A stretch of DNA of 10,668 nucleotides from Verrucomicrobiota bacterium (lineage in GTDB: Bacteria > Verrucomicrobiota > Verrucomicrobiia > Limisphaerales > UBA1100): positions 1 through 10,668 of the forward strand of contig JAPKDK010000088.1 in NCBI GenBank assembly GCA_028872645.1. Direction: 5' to 3'. Shown piece after piece: positions 1 through 7,740 of this stretch (the first letter of the stretch is position 1; each line of letters begins with the position of its first letter). The translations under genes and the position numbers were made by a program. The notes under the pieces were generated by a model that was not told the DNA's origin, made no database searches, and saw only the letters and a list, made by a program, of their open reading frames with translations.

Positions 1-1198
1 CGGTGAAGAGCGTGCCCAACAATGAATCCAATGGCTGATAGTAAAATTGCATCCGATCGATACCTCCCCGCAGGGCCGGACCCACCATCTGGGAAGGAGC
101 CGTAGGTGAGCCGATGATTGGCACGCCTCGCAATGGGCTGGTGGTGGCAAACTGCGGCTGTATCGGTGCCACGGCGCCGCCAAAACGCCTGGGAAATACT
201 CCACGCGCGTTCGGCATCGAGGACTGCAGGAAGTTTTGCGCACTGTTCCCGCTCAAAAACTGCGGCGGCTCCACCAGATTGATCGATAAATCCAGATCCT
301 CGTACACAAAGTTGTTGGTGCGATACATATACTTGAGCGCGCCCGCATCGTCATACGTCAGGGCATGGCGCGGCTCAAACTGGCCACCCATCGCATTGAA
401 GCCATCGTAGTACACACCAAAATTAAAAGCGGTCGGCGTATCTGTCCAATAAATCGCCGTGTTGCCGTAAAACGCATCCACGATGCCCGCCACCGAGGTC
501 CATGCGTTGCCGCTGGTGTCGGTGTGAAACTCCTCCATATCCACAAACGTGGGCACCGTGATTGGACCACCCGCCTGCGGGGGAGCGTCGTGGATCAAAC
601 GATAGCTGTATTGCACCCCGTTGATCACATCCGTCGGCTGCCATGTCTGCGGATCAAAATTCTTCAACCGCACATTGAAGCTCCACTGCGTGCCCGTCAC
701 ATTGGTGCTAATGCCCCGCGCCGTGAATGCATACCGATGCGGATTGCCCACCCCCAAATGGTTCACCAACATTCCGAGCGTCAGGCTTTTGATATCAATA
801 ATCTGACTATTCAGCGCCGTCGTATTGACCCACGTGGTGTTGTAATTGCTCAGGAACCCATCCCGCGCAAAATCCATGTTACTCACCCCTTTGTAGGCTC
901 CATCAGCCGGCTCGAAGAAATCATTCAACACACCAAACGCATCGTGCACCGCGTCCATTCCCTCCAGCCCGAAGTAGCGCACAAAACTTCCGTCAAACGT
1001 GTACGTCAGGAACGGATTATTCCAACGGAAAAAATGCTTGAGCTCCTTTGGCCCACCCAGGTCATCCGTGATATTGAAGTCCGTTGCCCCCGAGGATACC
1101 TCCGCCGCCAACATCGGCCCGATCATCACAAACCCACGCGAAGATTCCACCCCCACAAGCAACAGTGCTCCCACTAGCAACAATTTTAGTTTATTCAT
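1..1198 (-). CDS. Exported protein of unknown function, partial (C-terminus beyond the left edge)
   Basis: An open frame runs from an ATG at 1198 to the window edge with no stop, giving 399 codons. It begins MNKLKLLLVGALLLVGVESS, a typical Sec signal peptide with a Lys-containing n-region and a Leu/Val core, so the product should be exported. The mature part has aromatic-rich, probably beta-rich stretches such as NPFLTYTFDGSFVRYFG (about residues 61-77) followed by a helix-like segment (MDAVHDAFGVLNDFF), and later Pro-rich stretches. I see no HExxH zinc site, no lipobox and no further membrane segment, and I do not recognise the family. The start is supported by an A7G8 tract ending 4 nt before it. 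It lies 32 nt after the stop of the propeller-like gene, so the two are probably co-transcribed. A long plus-strand frame over 365-1177 is its antisense shadow. I am confident the gene is real; its function is unknown. Confidence 0.85.
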   Translation of the reverse strand, partial: MNKLKLLLVGALLLVGVESSRGFVMIGPMLAAEVSSGATDFNITDDLGGPKELKHFFRWNNPFLTYTFDGSFVRYFGLEGMDAVHDAFGVLNDFFEPADGAYKGVSNMDFARDGFLSNYNTTWVNTTALNSQIIDIKSLTLGMLVNHLGVGNPHRYAFTARGISTNVTGTQWSFNVRLKNFDPQTWQPTDVINGVQYSYRLIHDAPPQAGGPITVPTFVDMEEFHTDTSGNAWTSVAGIVDAFYGNTAIYWTDTPTAFNFGVYYDGFNAMGGQFEPRHALTYDDAGALKYMYRTNNFVYEDLDLSINLVEPPQFLSGNSAQNFLQSSMPNARGVFPRRFGGAVAPIQPQFATTSPLRGVPIIGSPTAPSQMVGPALRGGIDRMQFYYQPLDSLLGTLFT

Positions 1199-1202
1199 TT
1201 AT

Positions 1203-1217
1203 CCCCCCCCTTTTTTT
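1203..1217 (-). promoter_or_regulatory. Homopolymeric A7G8 ribosome binding site of the leftmost gene
   Basis: On the minus strand seven A are followed by eight G, then ATAA and the ATG at 1198. The G run is the only Shine-Dalgarno-like purine stretch before this start and ends 4 nt upstream of it. Two adjoining mononucleotide runs at this place make the spacing and strength of the site prone to change by slippage. Confidence 0.6.
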
Positions 1218-1230
1218 CTGGTTCTGAGAT

Positions 1231-3441
1231 TTAGTTAGTACGGACTACGCGGAGGTACTTATGGCCTCCGTTGTTGACCGACATGGAATCGAAACCTGTC
1301 CGCTGCCCCGTACGGGTATTGCCGACATTGTTCCAACTTGTCTTGTCTGTGGAGGTTTGCACTTGGTAACGCGCACCGGCTTGGGAAATCCATGTGAGTC
1401 GCGATCCACGGCCGTTCTTTACCACCGAGGCTGGCACCCCGCGGTTACCCGTGCTGCGGGCAAGTTGTGCCGAGGCCTGCGCATTTTGTCGCATACCGGT
1501 GAAACGCTGACTGGCCGCAGAGGACTGCACATTCCGACTCGCACTCGTCGGCGTCACTTGTTGTGGCGCCGTTCGCGTTGGCTGCGAATGACGCAAGCTC
1601 GTGCGATTGCTTGGCTGAGAGGTCCGGGTGGAAGTTCCTCGCAGTGACCACGCCGCGCGCGAGCTCGTGCTGCTGGATGGGTAATTCCGGTTGAACATCC
1701 CGCCCCGAACCGAGGCCAATTGAGTATTGCCGTAGCTCGGCTGCGTTTGGCGACTTTGTTGCGCGCGCTGTAACATAATATTGCGCGAAGCATCGATTGA
1801 CCCTGAGTTTTGGTAGGGGTTGCGCAAGTTCAACCGATTGGGTCGCACTTGCGTTCGTGCGCGCGCAGTGTTTTGCAAAGCTACCGCAGCAGCTTGGTTC
1901 ACGCGCGCCGAAGTTGACGGGGTAGCCGCCGCAGCTGCTTGTGTGGAACTGGGAGCAATGGCGGCCGGCGTACCCACCACGTTTGCAGCCAACTGAGGAA
2001 CACTCACGGTGGGCGCCACGGTGGCCACCACCGGCACCGGATTGGCGGTCGCGATATTCATTGTCACTGTAGAATCCTGCCCAGTGTTGGACGCGACTTG
2101 CGTTGCTGCGGGACGTCGCGCCGCCTGCGGATTGGTGCGGCGTTGAACCTGTTCCGCGCCCACCACGCGCACTTCGCCGGCGGTCACATCCACGATGCCC
2201 TCATCCACGTTGCCGTTCGGCACGAGGTAACGTTGGGCGGATAAAATTGAATGGTCTGCCTTGATCGTGTTCACCCACACTGCAATGTATTTGCCTGCGC
2301 CATCGGAGCCGATGGAGGGCATGCTCTGGTTGAGCTGGCCTTGTGAGTTGATTTGAAATTCCGTGCCGCCCGAAAGCATCCGGCCCTGCACGCCCAGCCC
2401 GCCGGCGTCTTGCCCAGCGGTGGCCCAGGTGACCAGAGCATCGCTGCCCACCATGGCCACTTCAGGAGTGGATTGCCGACCGGTGAGATATGTATTGTGA
2501 CGCGCACCCTGCGCGGCAGGTAAGCCGTTGTTATCAAACGTCTTGATAAAAACATCCGTGTTATTGCGGGTGTTGATTTCATCCTTTTGGACCCAAGTGA
2601 GAAGGAATCCGCCATCCGGTCGGGTGGCCAGTTTCGGGTCAGCCGCCATCACGTCGCTGTCATTGAGCCGATACTCATTGCCCACCGCCGCTCCGTTGAC
2701 ATCATATAAACGGCCCATCACATTGTTGCGCAAGTTTGCCGCCCCGGAGCTGTTGCGGCCATTTTGGGTTTGGCTTAGCCAACCCACGACAAATTTTCCG
2801 CCATTAAGTACGGTCACACTAGGATCGCTTTGATTCGCCGAAGTGGATTGGTTCACTAAAAACTCACTGCCCACACGAATGCCGCCGGCGTTAAATCGTT
2901 GGCCATAAATGCCTTCGCCGGAGCCATCCTGGCCCACGCTTTCCCACACCACCACCACGCCGCCATTTTCCAGCGCGGCCACCGAGGCATCGCGCTGAAT
3001 GCTGGAAGCATAAGAATTGGCCATGATGGAGCCACTGGTGAAATTTCCGCGGGCATCAATGAACCGCACGAACACATCCGAATTGCCACGGGGCCCCGCT
3101 TCCCAAACCACGGCCCCGCCGCCGTCGGATCGCATTGCAGCGCGCGGGTTCATTTCATTGGATCCCGCCGCACCCTGGCTCACTTGCTGGACAACCCCTT
3201 CGCCCACATAATCGGAATTTAGGCGCTGCACCAAAATGCGTTCGCCATTGCTTTGGGTTGCGTTTTGCCACACCACAAATCCGCCGTCCGAATCCACGGC
3301 CACATGGGGGTTGGCTTGGTGGCCATCAATATTGCCGAGCAGCGGATACTCACCCCCCAACGGCATTAAAGCTGCATTGGAAATTGACACACCCCAGACA
3401 CATACAACGGCCATAACGACCTTTGTTAAAACATTTTTCAT
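1231..3441 (-). CDS. Exported seven-repeat beta-propeller-like protein with Arg-rich linker and C-terminal beta domain
   Basis: The preferred start is the ATG at 3441 (736 aa). An AAGGAGG box sits 6 nt before it but abuts the in-frame ATG at 3447 with no spacing. A signal peptide is clear (MKNVLTKVVMAVVCVWGV, then SISNAA with cleavage likely after an Ala). Residues about 44-408 hold seven degenerate repeats of roughly 50 residues, each with a core like 'P-x-V-A-x-x-x-D-G-G-F-V-V-x-W' followed by 'x-V-x-x-Q-R-F-x-x-x-G'. Seven such units suggest a seven-bladed beta-propeller of the kind seen in bacterial surface proteins. Residues about 430-668 are low complexity (Ala, Ser, Thr, Gln, Asn, Pro, Arg), with many Arg, no Lys and few acidic residues. 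The last 70 residues form a small domain (RLTWISQAGARYQVQTSTD, ending YLRVVRTN) resembling the fibronectin-like tails of verrucomicrobial secreted proteins. Role unknown; adhesion or matrix binding is an inference. Confidence 0.88.
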   Translation of the reverse strand: MKNVLTKVVMAVVCVWGVSISNAALMPLGGEYPLLGNIDGHQANPHVAVDSDGGFVVWQNATQSNGERILVQRLNSDYVGEGVVQQVSQGAAGSNEMNPRAAMRSDGGGAVVWEAGPRGNSDVFVRFIDARGNFTSGSIMANSYASSIQRDASVAALENGGVVVVWESVGQDGSGEGIYGQRFNAGGIRVGSEFLVNQSTSANQSDPSVTVLNGGKFVVGWLSQTQNGRNSSGAANLRNNVMGRLYDVNGAAVGNEYRLNDSDVMAADPKLATRPDGGFLLTWVQKDEINTRNNTDVFIKTFDNNGLPAAQGARHNTYLTGRQSTPEVAMVGSDALVTWATAGQDAGGLGVQGRMLSGGTEFQINSQGQLNQSMPSIGSDGAGKYIAVWVNTIKADHSILSAQRYLVPNGNVDEGIVDVTAGEVRVVGAEQVQRRTNPQAARRPAATQVASNTGQDSTVTMNIATANPVPVVATVAPTVSVPQLAANVVGTPAAIAPSSTQAAAAATPSTSARVNQAAAVALQNTARARTQVRPNRLNLRNPYQNSGSIDASRNIMLQRAQQSRQTQPSYGNTQLASVRGGMFNRNYPSSSTSSRAAWSLRGTSTRTSQPSNRTSLRHSQPTRTAPQQVTPTSASRNVQSSAASQRFTGMRQNAQASAQLARSTGNRGVPASVVKNGRGSRLTWISQAGARYQVQTSTDKTSWNNVGNTRTGQRTGFDSMSVNNGGHKYLRVVRTN

Positions 3442-3447
3442 TTCCAT

Positions 3448-3454
3448 CCTCCTT
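3448..3454 (-). promoter_or_regulatory. Strong Shine-Dalgarno (AAGGAGG) that decides between two starts
   Basis: Reading the minus strand, AAGGAGG is followed directly by ATG (3447) and then, 6 nt after the box, by a second in-frame ATG (3441). Normal spacing of about 5-9 nt favours 3441, which also gives a cleaner signal peptide (MKN instead of MEMKN). The first ATG would have to be read with no spacer. Confidence 0.7.
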
Positions 3455-3547
3455 GGTTTTTCGCCCTAGATCACAGATGCAGAATTGTTTGCTGGTAATT
3501 CCTCCTCGCTGATACGAGGCCCATCCCTGTGCCCTTGAGCGCGCTCC

Positions 3548-3566
3548 TTGAGACGGGTTGTCTCAA
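3548..3566. repeat. Perfect 7-bp inverted repeat, candidate operator
   Basis: TTGAGAC and GTCTCAA flank a 5-nt spacer, giving a perfect dyad. No T-run follows on either strand, which argues against an intrinsic terminator. It starts 13 nt downstream of the TTGACA box on the minus strand, where RNA polymerase would contact a -10 element, so an operator is a reasonable reading. No regulator gene is in view to match it. Confidence 0.35.
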
Positions 3567-3594
3567 AATTCCGCAGTATTGTCAAATACTTTTT

Positions 3595-3617
3595 CACAAT
3601 TTATGGATGATATTGTG
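3595..3617. repeat. CACAAT-N11-ATTGTG inverted repeat
   Basis: Perfect 6-bp half sites separated by 11 nt lie just upstream (minus-strand sense) of the TTGACA box. The same half-site pair recurs as a tight palindrome (CACAATAATTGT) at 3653-3664, over the exonuclease stop codon. The repetition of the half site is suggestive of protein binding, but such short A/T-rich dyads also occur by chance. Confidence 0.25.
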
Positions 3618-3651
3618 GACAACCTTTTCGCCACCCCCCACTGGTGGTAGG

Positions 3652-4533
3652 TCACAATAATTGTCCCTGTCGTCCCACTTCCAGTTCTTTAAGCAAAGAA
3701 CGGAAATTCCAACGGGTGTATTTAGAGTGCAATGTGGCGTAATCGCCCGGGCCGGGGCGCAAATCTTCAAGTTTGATTTTCCATTCAGGAATTTCCCTGA
3801 GCGCAACCAGTTCCTGATTTCGCTGCACCTCCGTCGTCGCTTCGCGTAGTCGTCCCTGCAATCCATCGGGCTTCACGGCGTTCAAGTTTAAATATAAATT
3901 ATCTACTGTTCCATATTCTAAGAGCAATTTGGTGGCCGTCTTCGGGCCCACGCCGCGCACCCCGGGGATGCCGTCCACCGCGTCGCCCACGAGGCTAAGC
4001 CAGTCAATGATTTGCGCAGGCTCCACTCCGGTCTTCGCGCGCACTTGTTCGGCTTGCCAGAGGGTGTCGGTTTTGTCATTGGGATTGAGCAGGTGCACGT
4101 TGGGATTAATTAGTTGAAAAAAATCTTTGTCCGAACTGGCAATCACCACCGGCAACCCGGCCGCTTCGGCTTGGCGTGTGAGGGTGCCGATGACGTCATC
4201 GGCCTCCACGCCCTCGTGACACCACGAGTGCATCCCAGCAGCCACGAGCCATTCATCAAGCGCGTCGAGCTGCAGTTCCAGGTCGTCCGGCATGGGATCA
4301 CGCTCGGCTTTGTATTCGGGCAATGCTTCAGTCCGTTCGTCATCAAGACCCCCATCCCAAATCACCGCAATGTGGGTAGGTGCCACACGCGCACGCATGC
4401 GGCGCATGGCATTGATGAATCCGTAGAGCGCGTTGGTGGGAAAGCCATCCGGCGCGTTCATCCCGCGGATGGCGTAGAATGATCGGTAGGCATAATGATG
4501 CCCGTCGACTATGAGCAGGCGATCGGCCCCCAT
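3652..4533 (-). CDS. Stand-alone 5'-3' exonuclease (DNA polymerase I N-terminal / FEN-type)
   Basis: This 293-aa protein corresponds in length to the 5'-nuclease domain of DNA polymerase I, without polymerase or proofreading domains. The family cleaves 5' flaps and degrades from 5' ends using two metal ions. The acidic residues line up with the E. coli Pol I set at a constant offset at first: D10 (IVDGHHYAYRSFYA), D60 (VIWDGG), E110/D112/D113 (VEADDVIGTL), D135/D137 (SSDKDF), D184 and D187 (GDAVDGIPG). The helix-hairpin-helix DNA-binding loop is GVRGVGPKTA (190-199), and PEYKAERDPMPDDL (72-85) matches the helical arch entry. The site looks fully active. There is no signal peptide, so it should be cytoplasmic. 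The ATG lies 4 nt after the secretin stop with no clear Shine-Dalgarno, suggesting translational coupling. Its usual role would be Okazaki-fragment or repair processing; a link with the pilus machine is only positional. Confidence 0.93.
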   Translation of the reverse strand: MGADRLLIVDGHHYAYRSFYAIRGMNAPDGFPTNALYGFINAMRRMRARVAPTHIAVIWDGGLDDERTEALPEYKAERDPMPDDLELQLDALDEWLVAAGMHSWCHEGVEADDVIGTLTRQAEAAGLPVVIASSDKDFFQLINPNVHLLNPNDKTDTLWQAEQVRAKTGVEPAQIIDWLSLVGDAVDGIPGVRGVGPKTATKLLLEYGTVDNLYLNLNAVKPDGLQGRLREATTEVQRNQELVALREIPEWKIKLEDLRPGPGDYATLHSKYTRWNFRSLLKELEVGRQGQLL

Positions 4534-4537
4534 GATT

Positions 4538-7500
4538 TTAGCGGCGATAGTTGGAACGGTTGAGCAGTTTGTTGTTTATGCCGCCGGGGGCACCGGGGGC
4601 GCCGCCACCGGGAGCGCCACCCGCGCCACCAAGATTGGCATTGGGATTACCCGGATTGATAAAAGTCACTGCATCCGGCGAGGTGGTGCGCGCGAAAGGC
4701 AACTGCCCGGGACGATTCTTCGGGTTGCCCGCCGGATCAATGATGGTGGGCTTCACATAAATCACCATGTTCTTTTTCTTGCTGCTGCGACCTTCACCAC
4801 GCCACAGCCGGCCCACGAAAGGCAGGTCACCGAGGAAGGGCACTTTGTCCTTGGTGGTTTGCACTGTCTCGGCGATGAGCCCGCCCAGTGCGAGGACGGT
4901 TTGATCCCACACCACGCACTGCACGTTGAGGGTGCGGGTGCGGATGCGGGGCATGGGTACTTGCTGACGCACCACGTTGCCACCGGCGGCAAACACGGAC
5001 GCTTCAAAAGTGCTTTCCTCGTAGCCCAAAAACTCAGTGATGGAGGGGGCGATGGACATCTCAATAGTATAACCATCGGCATTCACGTAGGGTAACACGG
5101 TGAGCGAGGGGCCCATTTGCTGTTGCGTGACAGTCGGTTGCACTGTGCCACCACCCGAACCACCTCCGCCACCAAAGCCGCCTCCGGTGCCAGGAGTGAA
5201 AGTAGGCGTAACACCGGTAACAATGGATCGATTATCCTGGACGGAAATGTTTGCCTGTCGACCACTAATCGCCAAAATACGCGGCGCGGAAAGCAGCTCA
5301 GCGCCGTCCTGCTGGTCAATGGCATTGAGCACCATTCGGAATTGCGGGTCTGTCATCAGCCCGGTGAAGGTCCACAGTGGATTGCCGTAGCCTTTGAAGC
5401 CGGAGGTAAGCCGACCTTCATTGGGGCTGGGCGGGATGCTGTACTGGCTGGGCACAAAGGTATTGCCCGACAGCGTGCCGGGATACGGGAAAAAGCCCGA
5501 GGGATTGCTCGCGGTGGGCTTGCCGATGAAGGTGGGTTGAGGACCGGCGCCGGTGATGTATTTGCCGTTTTGCATCGTGAAATTGCCGAGGTACCAGTCG
5601 AAGCCCAGCGATTCGCCTTCGTTAAACTCAATCTCCGCGAACTTGGCTTCAATCACCAACTGCTCGGGAGACGTGTTGAGAATTTCAATAACCTGCTCGA
5701 TTTGTTCGAGATTCGCCAACTGCGCCCGCACCAACAACTGACCGTTGCTTGGGTTAAACACTACCTGCGCGTTGTTGATGCCGAAGTTTGCCAAATAAGC
5801 CTGCACCGCCGCCGAGGCAGCTTGGTTGACAGCGCCGACGGCGCCACCCGCACCGCCGCCGGCGGCAAAACCACCGCCACCATTTAACGGCTGACCGGTT
5901 TGCCGGTTGATATATAAATTTCCCCCGCCGCCGGATTGCGTGTCCTTCGAACGAATGGCGGAATCAAAGCCTTCCCCGAGAGGCGTTTTCGGCAGTGGTG
6001 AAACCTGCCGAATCGTGGATTTCACTTTAATCAGCTCAGTGAAAAAAGCATTGGGCTTCACCTGAAACAGCTTGGTGACAAAGTCCGCATCCGCTGGGCG
6101 ATACGATAACATTACTGTCCCCTCACTCACCTTCCAATCAATCGGTTGATCGCAAGATTTGGTGATAATATTGAGCAACTGTGAGAGGCTCAAATTGGTG
6201 AGCGGCGCGGTGAGTCCCTGCACGGTAATACGGGTGGGATCCAATCGCCCGCCGCCACTGGTGGGCACGCTGGGCAATCCGGCATTCATCCGCACACCCG
6301 GTGCCAAAACCCCGGAGCCCGCACCATCGGCCATACTGCCGCCGGCATGTTTCATCACCGGTCGCCCCATGGGCAAACCGTTGGCGGGATTGATGTTTGG
6401 CGAGTCTTGGAACGGGAAATTGCCTGCAATTTTCGCATACTCCGGCAGATCGGTCCGGATCCAAATGTTGATGCCTTTGTCCTTTGGATCCAGGGAAATG
6501 GAGTCATTTTCCGAGGCCATTTCAGTGAGCATATTCACCGCTTCATTGAGCGCCATGCCCGCCATTGGCGGCACGTTGGGCACCCGAATGCTTTGCAGCT
6601 TGTTCATGATCATATTGTTGGCGCCGGGGCCACCGGGTTGGTTGCCACTGCCGCCGGTTTGGTTAATCCAAGTCGGATTAGGAACGGGTAAGGTTCGCTG
6701 GTGGGGAGAGTCAACCCACTTCTCATTGACCTCCTGCACCATGGCGCTGAAGTTCCGATCACGCGAATCCTTGGCTGCATCATTTTTGAATTTATTGATC
6801 ATGCGCAGGAAATTGCTGGCCACATCGTTTCGGCCATCGAGCAGGAGAACCCGGTCGAAATTCAACTTGGCGTTATCAAAATCGCGCAGCTCATAATGAA
6901 ACCGGCCGTCCTTGAGCAGTCGATTGATTTCCTGATCCCGATTCGCCAGATGAATCCGCATGCTCGAAGCGTCCGGTGAAGGCTCGCGTTTCACAAAGGC
7001 CGCATTGAGTTTTTCACCTTCGCGCAGCAACGCCTGCAAGTCGGCATTGCCGGGCAGCCAACCGAGTGAATCCATGATAAACCCCCTCGCATTTTCAAAC
7101 TCATTTCGCTGCCAGGCCGCTTCCACCATCACTTGAGTCACCTTCAGGTAGCCGGCAAGGATGTCGCGCATGGGCAATTCCAGTGTGTTAAGGGCCTTCA
7201 CGTAAACGGGGTGATCGACACGCAGCATGTCCTTGAGCTGGGCACTGGCGTATATTTTGAAATCGTTTTCAAGAATGATCGCCATGCGGTACTTCGAAAT
7301 GGCATCAGCATTGCGGGCAGCTTGGCCGGCTTGCCGAGCCAATTGCGACACAGCAAGCAAGTCTGACTGGGCTTTGCGATCAATAGCAATCAGGGCGCCA
7401 TCCACCCGCTGGGAATTGGCGATAGCCTCCTGTGTGATGGGATTACTGAGCCCCTGCGCGCGCAACCGCCGCTCCTCTTCCATAAGGCGCTGGATGGCAT

Positions 7501-7609
7501 CCTGAGAAGGCATATTCGGCGGCGGCGCGGCTTGCACCTGGAAATTTATGGAAACGGCCAAGAAGCCGATAGACAATACGATACGAAAACAAAACCCCAC
7601 CTGTTTCAT
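4538..7609 (-). CDS. Secretin, Amuc_1098/PilQ-like outer-membrane channel of the type IV pilus-like system
   Basis: A 1023-aa exported protein that should form the multimeric outer-membrane pore. Residues 1-28 are a Sec signal peptide (cleavage likely after VQAA), without a lipobox. About 75-300 is a helical, TPR-like region ('AISKYRMAIILEND', 'ENARGFIMDSLGWLPGNADL', 'FDNAKLNFDRVLLLDGRND'). About 340-385 and 458-505 look like short N-domains (for example LSLSQLLNIITKSCDQPIDW), and 605-645 resembles a NolW-type N-domain (VVFNPSNGQLLVRA). The secretin domain spans about 650-957: VIEAKFAEIEFNEGESLGFDW, LLSAPRILAISGRQANI, a Gly-rich insert at 805-821, and the signature PFLGDLPFVGRLW (924-936) before VIYVKPTIID. 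The tail is Gly/Pro/Asn-rich. A GGGGG run ends 4 nt before the ATG. Gene order and sequence pattern match the verrucomicrobial Amuc_1098 family. Confidence 0.93.
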   Translation of the reverse strand: MKQVGFCFRIVLSIGFLAVSINFQVQAAPPPNMPSQDAIQRLMEEERRLRAQGLSNPITQEAIANSQRVDGALIAIDRKAQSDLLAVSQLARQAGQAARNADAISKYRMAIILENDFKIYASAQLKDMLRVDHPVYVKALNTLELPMRDILAGYLKVTQVMVEAAWQRNEFENARGFIMDSLGWLPGNADLQALLREGEKLNAAFVKREPSPDASSMRIHLANRDQEINRLLKDGRFHYELRDFDNAKLNFDRVLLLDGRNDVASNFLRMINKFKNDAAKDSRDRNFSAMVQEVNEKWVDSPHQRTLPVPNPTWINQTGGSGNQPGGPGANNMIMNKLQSIRVPNVPPMAGMALNEAVNMLTEMASENDSISLDPKDKGINIWIRTDLPEYAKIAGNFPFQDSPNINPANGLPMGRPVMKHAGGSMADGAGSGVLAPGVRMNAGLPSVPTSGGGRLDPTRITVQGLTAPLTNLSLSQLLNIITKSCDQPIDWKVSEGTVMLSYRPADADFVTKLFQVKPNAFFTELIKVKSTIRQVSPLPKTPLGEGFDSAIRSKDTQSGGGGNLYINRQTGQPLNGGGGFAAGGGAGGAVGAVNQAASAAVQAYLANFGINNAQVVFNPSNGQLLVRAQLANLEQIEQVIEILNTSPEQLVIEAKFAEIEFNEGESLGFDWYLGNFTMQNGKYITGAGPQPTFIGKPTASNPSGFFPYPGTLSGNTFVPSQYSIPPSPNEGRLTSGFKGYGNPLWTFTGLMTDPQFRMVLNAIDQQDGAELLSAPRILAISGRQANISVQDNRSIVTGVTPTFTPGTGGGFGGGGGSGGGTVQPTVTQQQMGPSLTVLPYVNADGYTIEMSIAPSITEFLGYEESTFEASVFAAGGNVVRQQVPMPRIRTRTLNVQCVVWDQTVLALGGLIAETVQTTKDKVPFLGDLPFVGRLWRGEGRSSKKKNMVIYVKPTIIDPAGNPKNRPGQLPFARTTSPDAVTFINPGNPNANLGGAGGAPGGGAPGAPGGINNKLLNRSNYRR

Positions 7610-7627
7610 AATACCCCCAATTTGTTT

Positions 7628-7705
7628 GGCCGGAACGGCCGATTCCCCCCAACGGCTGATGACTCAACCTTCCGAGTACAATAACGAACCCGGCCGGATT
7701 GGCAA
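7628..7705 (-). promoter_or_regulatory. Candidate promoter and small hairpin upstream of the secretin
   Basis: The 131-nt gap before the secretin is the widest inside the pilus cluster. On the minus strand TTGCCA (7705-7700) and TATTGT (7683-7678) are 16 nt apart, a fair but not strong sigma-70-like pair. Downstream, at 7640-7628, GGCCG-TTC-CGGCC can form a 5-bp hairpin in the leader; no T-run follows it, so it is not a terminator. The region may give the secretin its own promoter, or may simply be a spacer within one operon. No ORF is seen in it. Confidence 0.25.
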
Positions 7706-7740
7706 GTAAATAATTCGACGGATTCTATCCACGCCACCGG

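Larger units (their letters stand above)
3455..3651 (-). promoter_or_regulatory. Intergenic region with palindromes and a TTGACA box upstream of the propeller-like gene
   Basis: This stretch separates the exonuclease stop from the ribosome binding site of the next gene. It contains TTGACA at 3585-3580 (minus strand), a perfect -35 hexamer, but no good -10 hexamer 16-18 nt downstream, so the promoter is only a candidate. The place where the -10 should lie is occupied by a perfect inverted repeat (3548-3566). A smaller hairpin, CCTCG-N6-CGAGG, lies at 3504-3519. No ORF, tRNA or T-tailed terminator was found here. It is the likeliest place for separate control of the two downstream exported proteins. 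Confidence 0.35.

Noticed and set aside
365..1177. Plus-strand open frame of 270 codons
   Set aside because: It is fully antisense to the exported protein at 1198-1, which has a signal peptide and a ribosome binding site. The plus-strand translation is rich in His, Arg and Ile with no recognisable domain.
3447..3449. ATG at 3447 as the start of the propeller-like gene
   Set aside because: The AAGGAGG box touches this ATG with no spacer; the ATG 6 nt further on has normal spacing.
3548..3566. Inverted repeat as an intrinsic terminator of the exonuclease gene
   Set aside because: The stem is only 7 bp and moderate in G+C, and no run of T follows on the minus strand.
5117..5887. Plus-strand open frame of 256 codons, with others at 4511-5095 and 6159-6896
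   Set aside because: All lie antisense within the secretin gene, whose protein has clear family motifs throughout. They follow from its codon bias.
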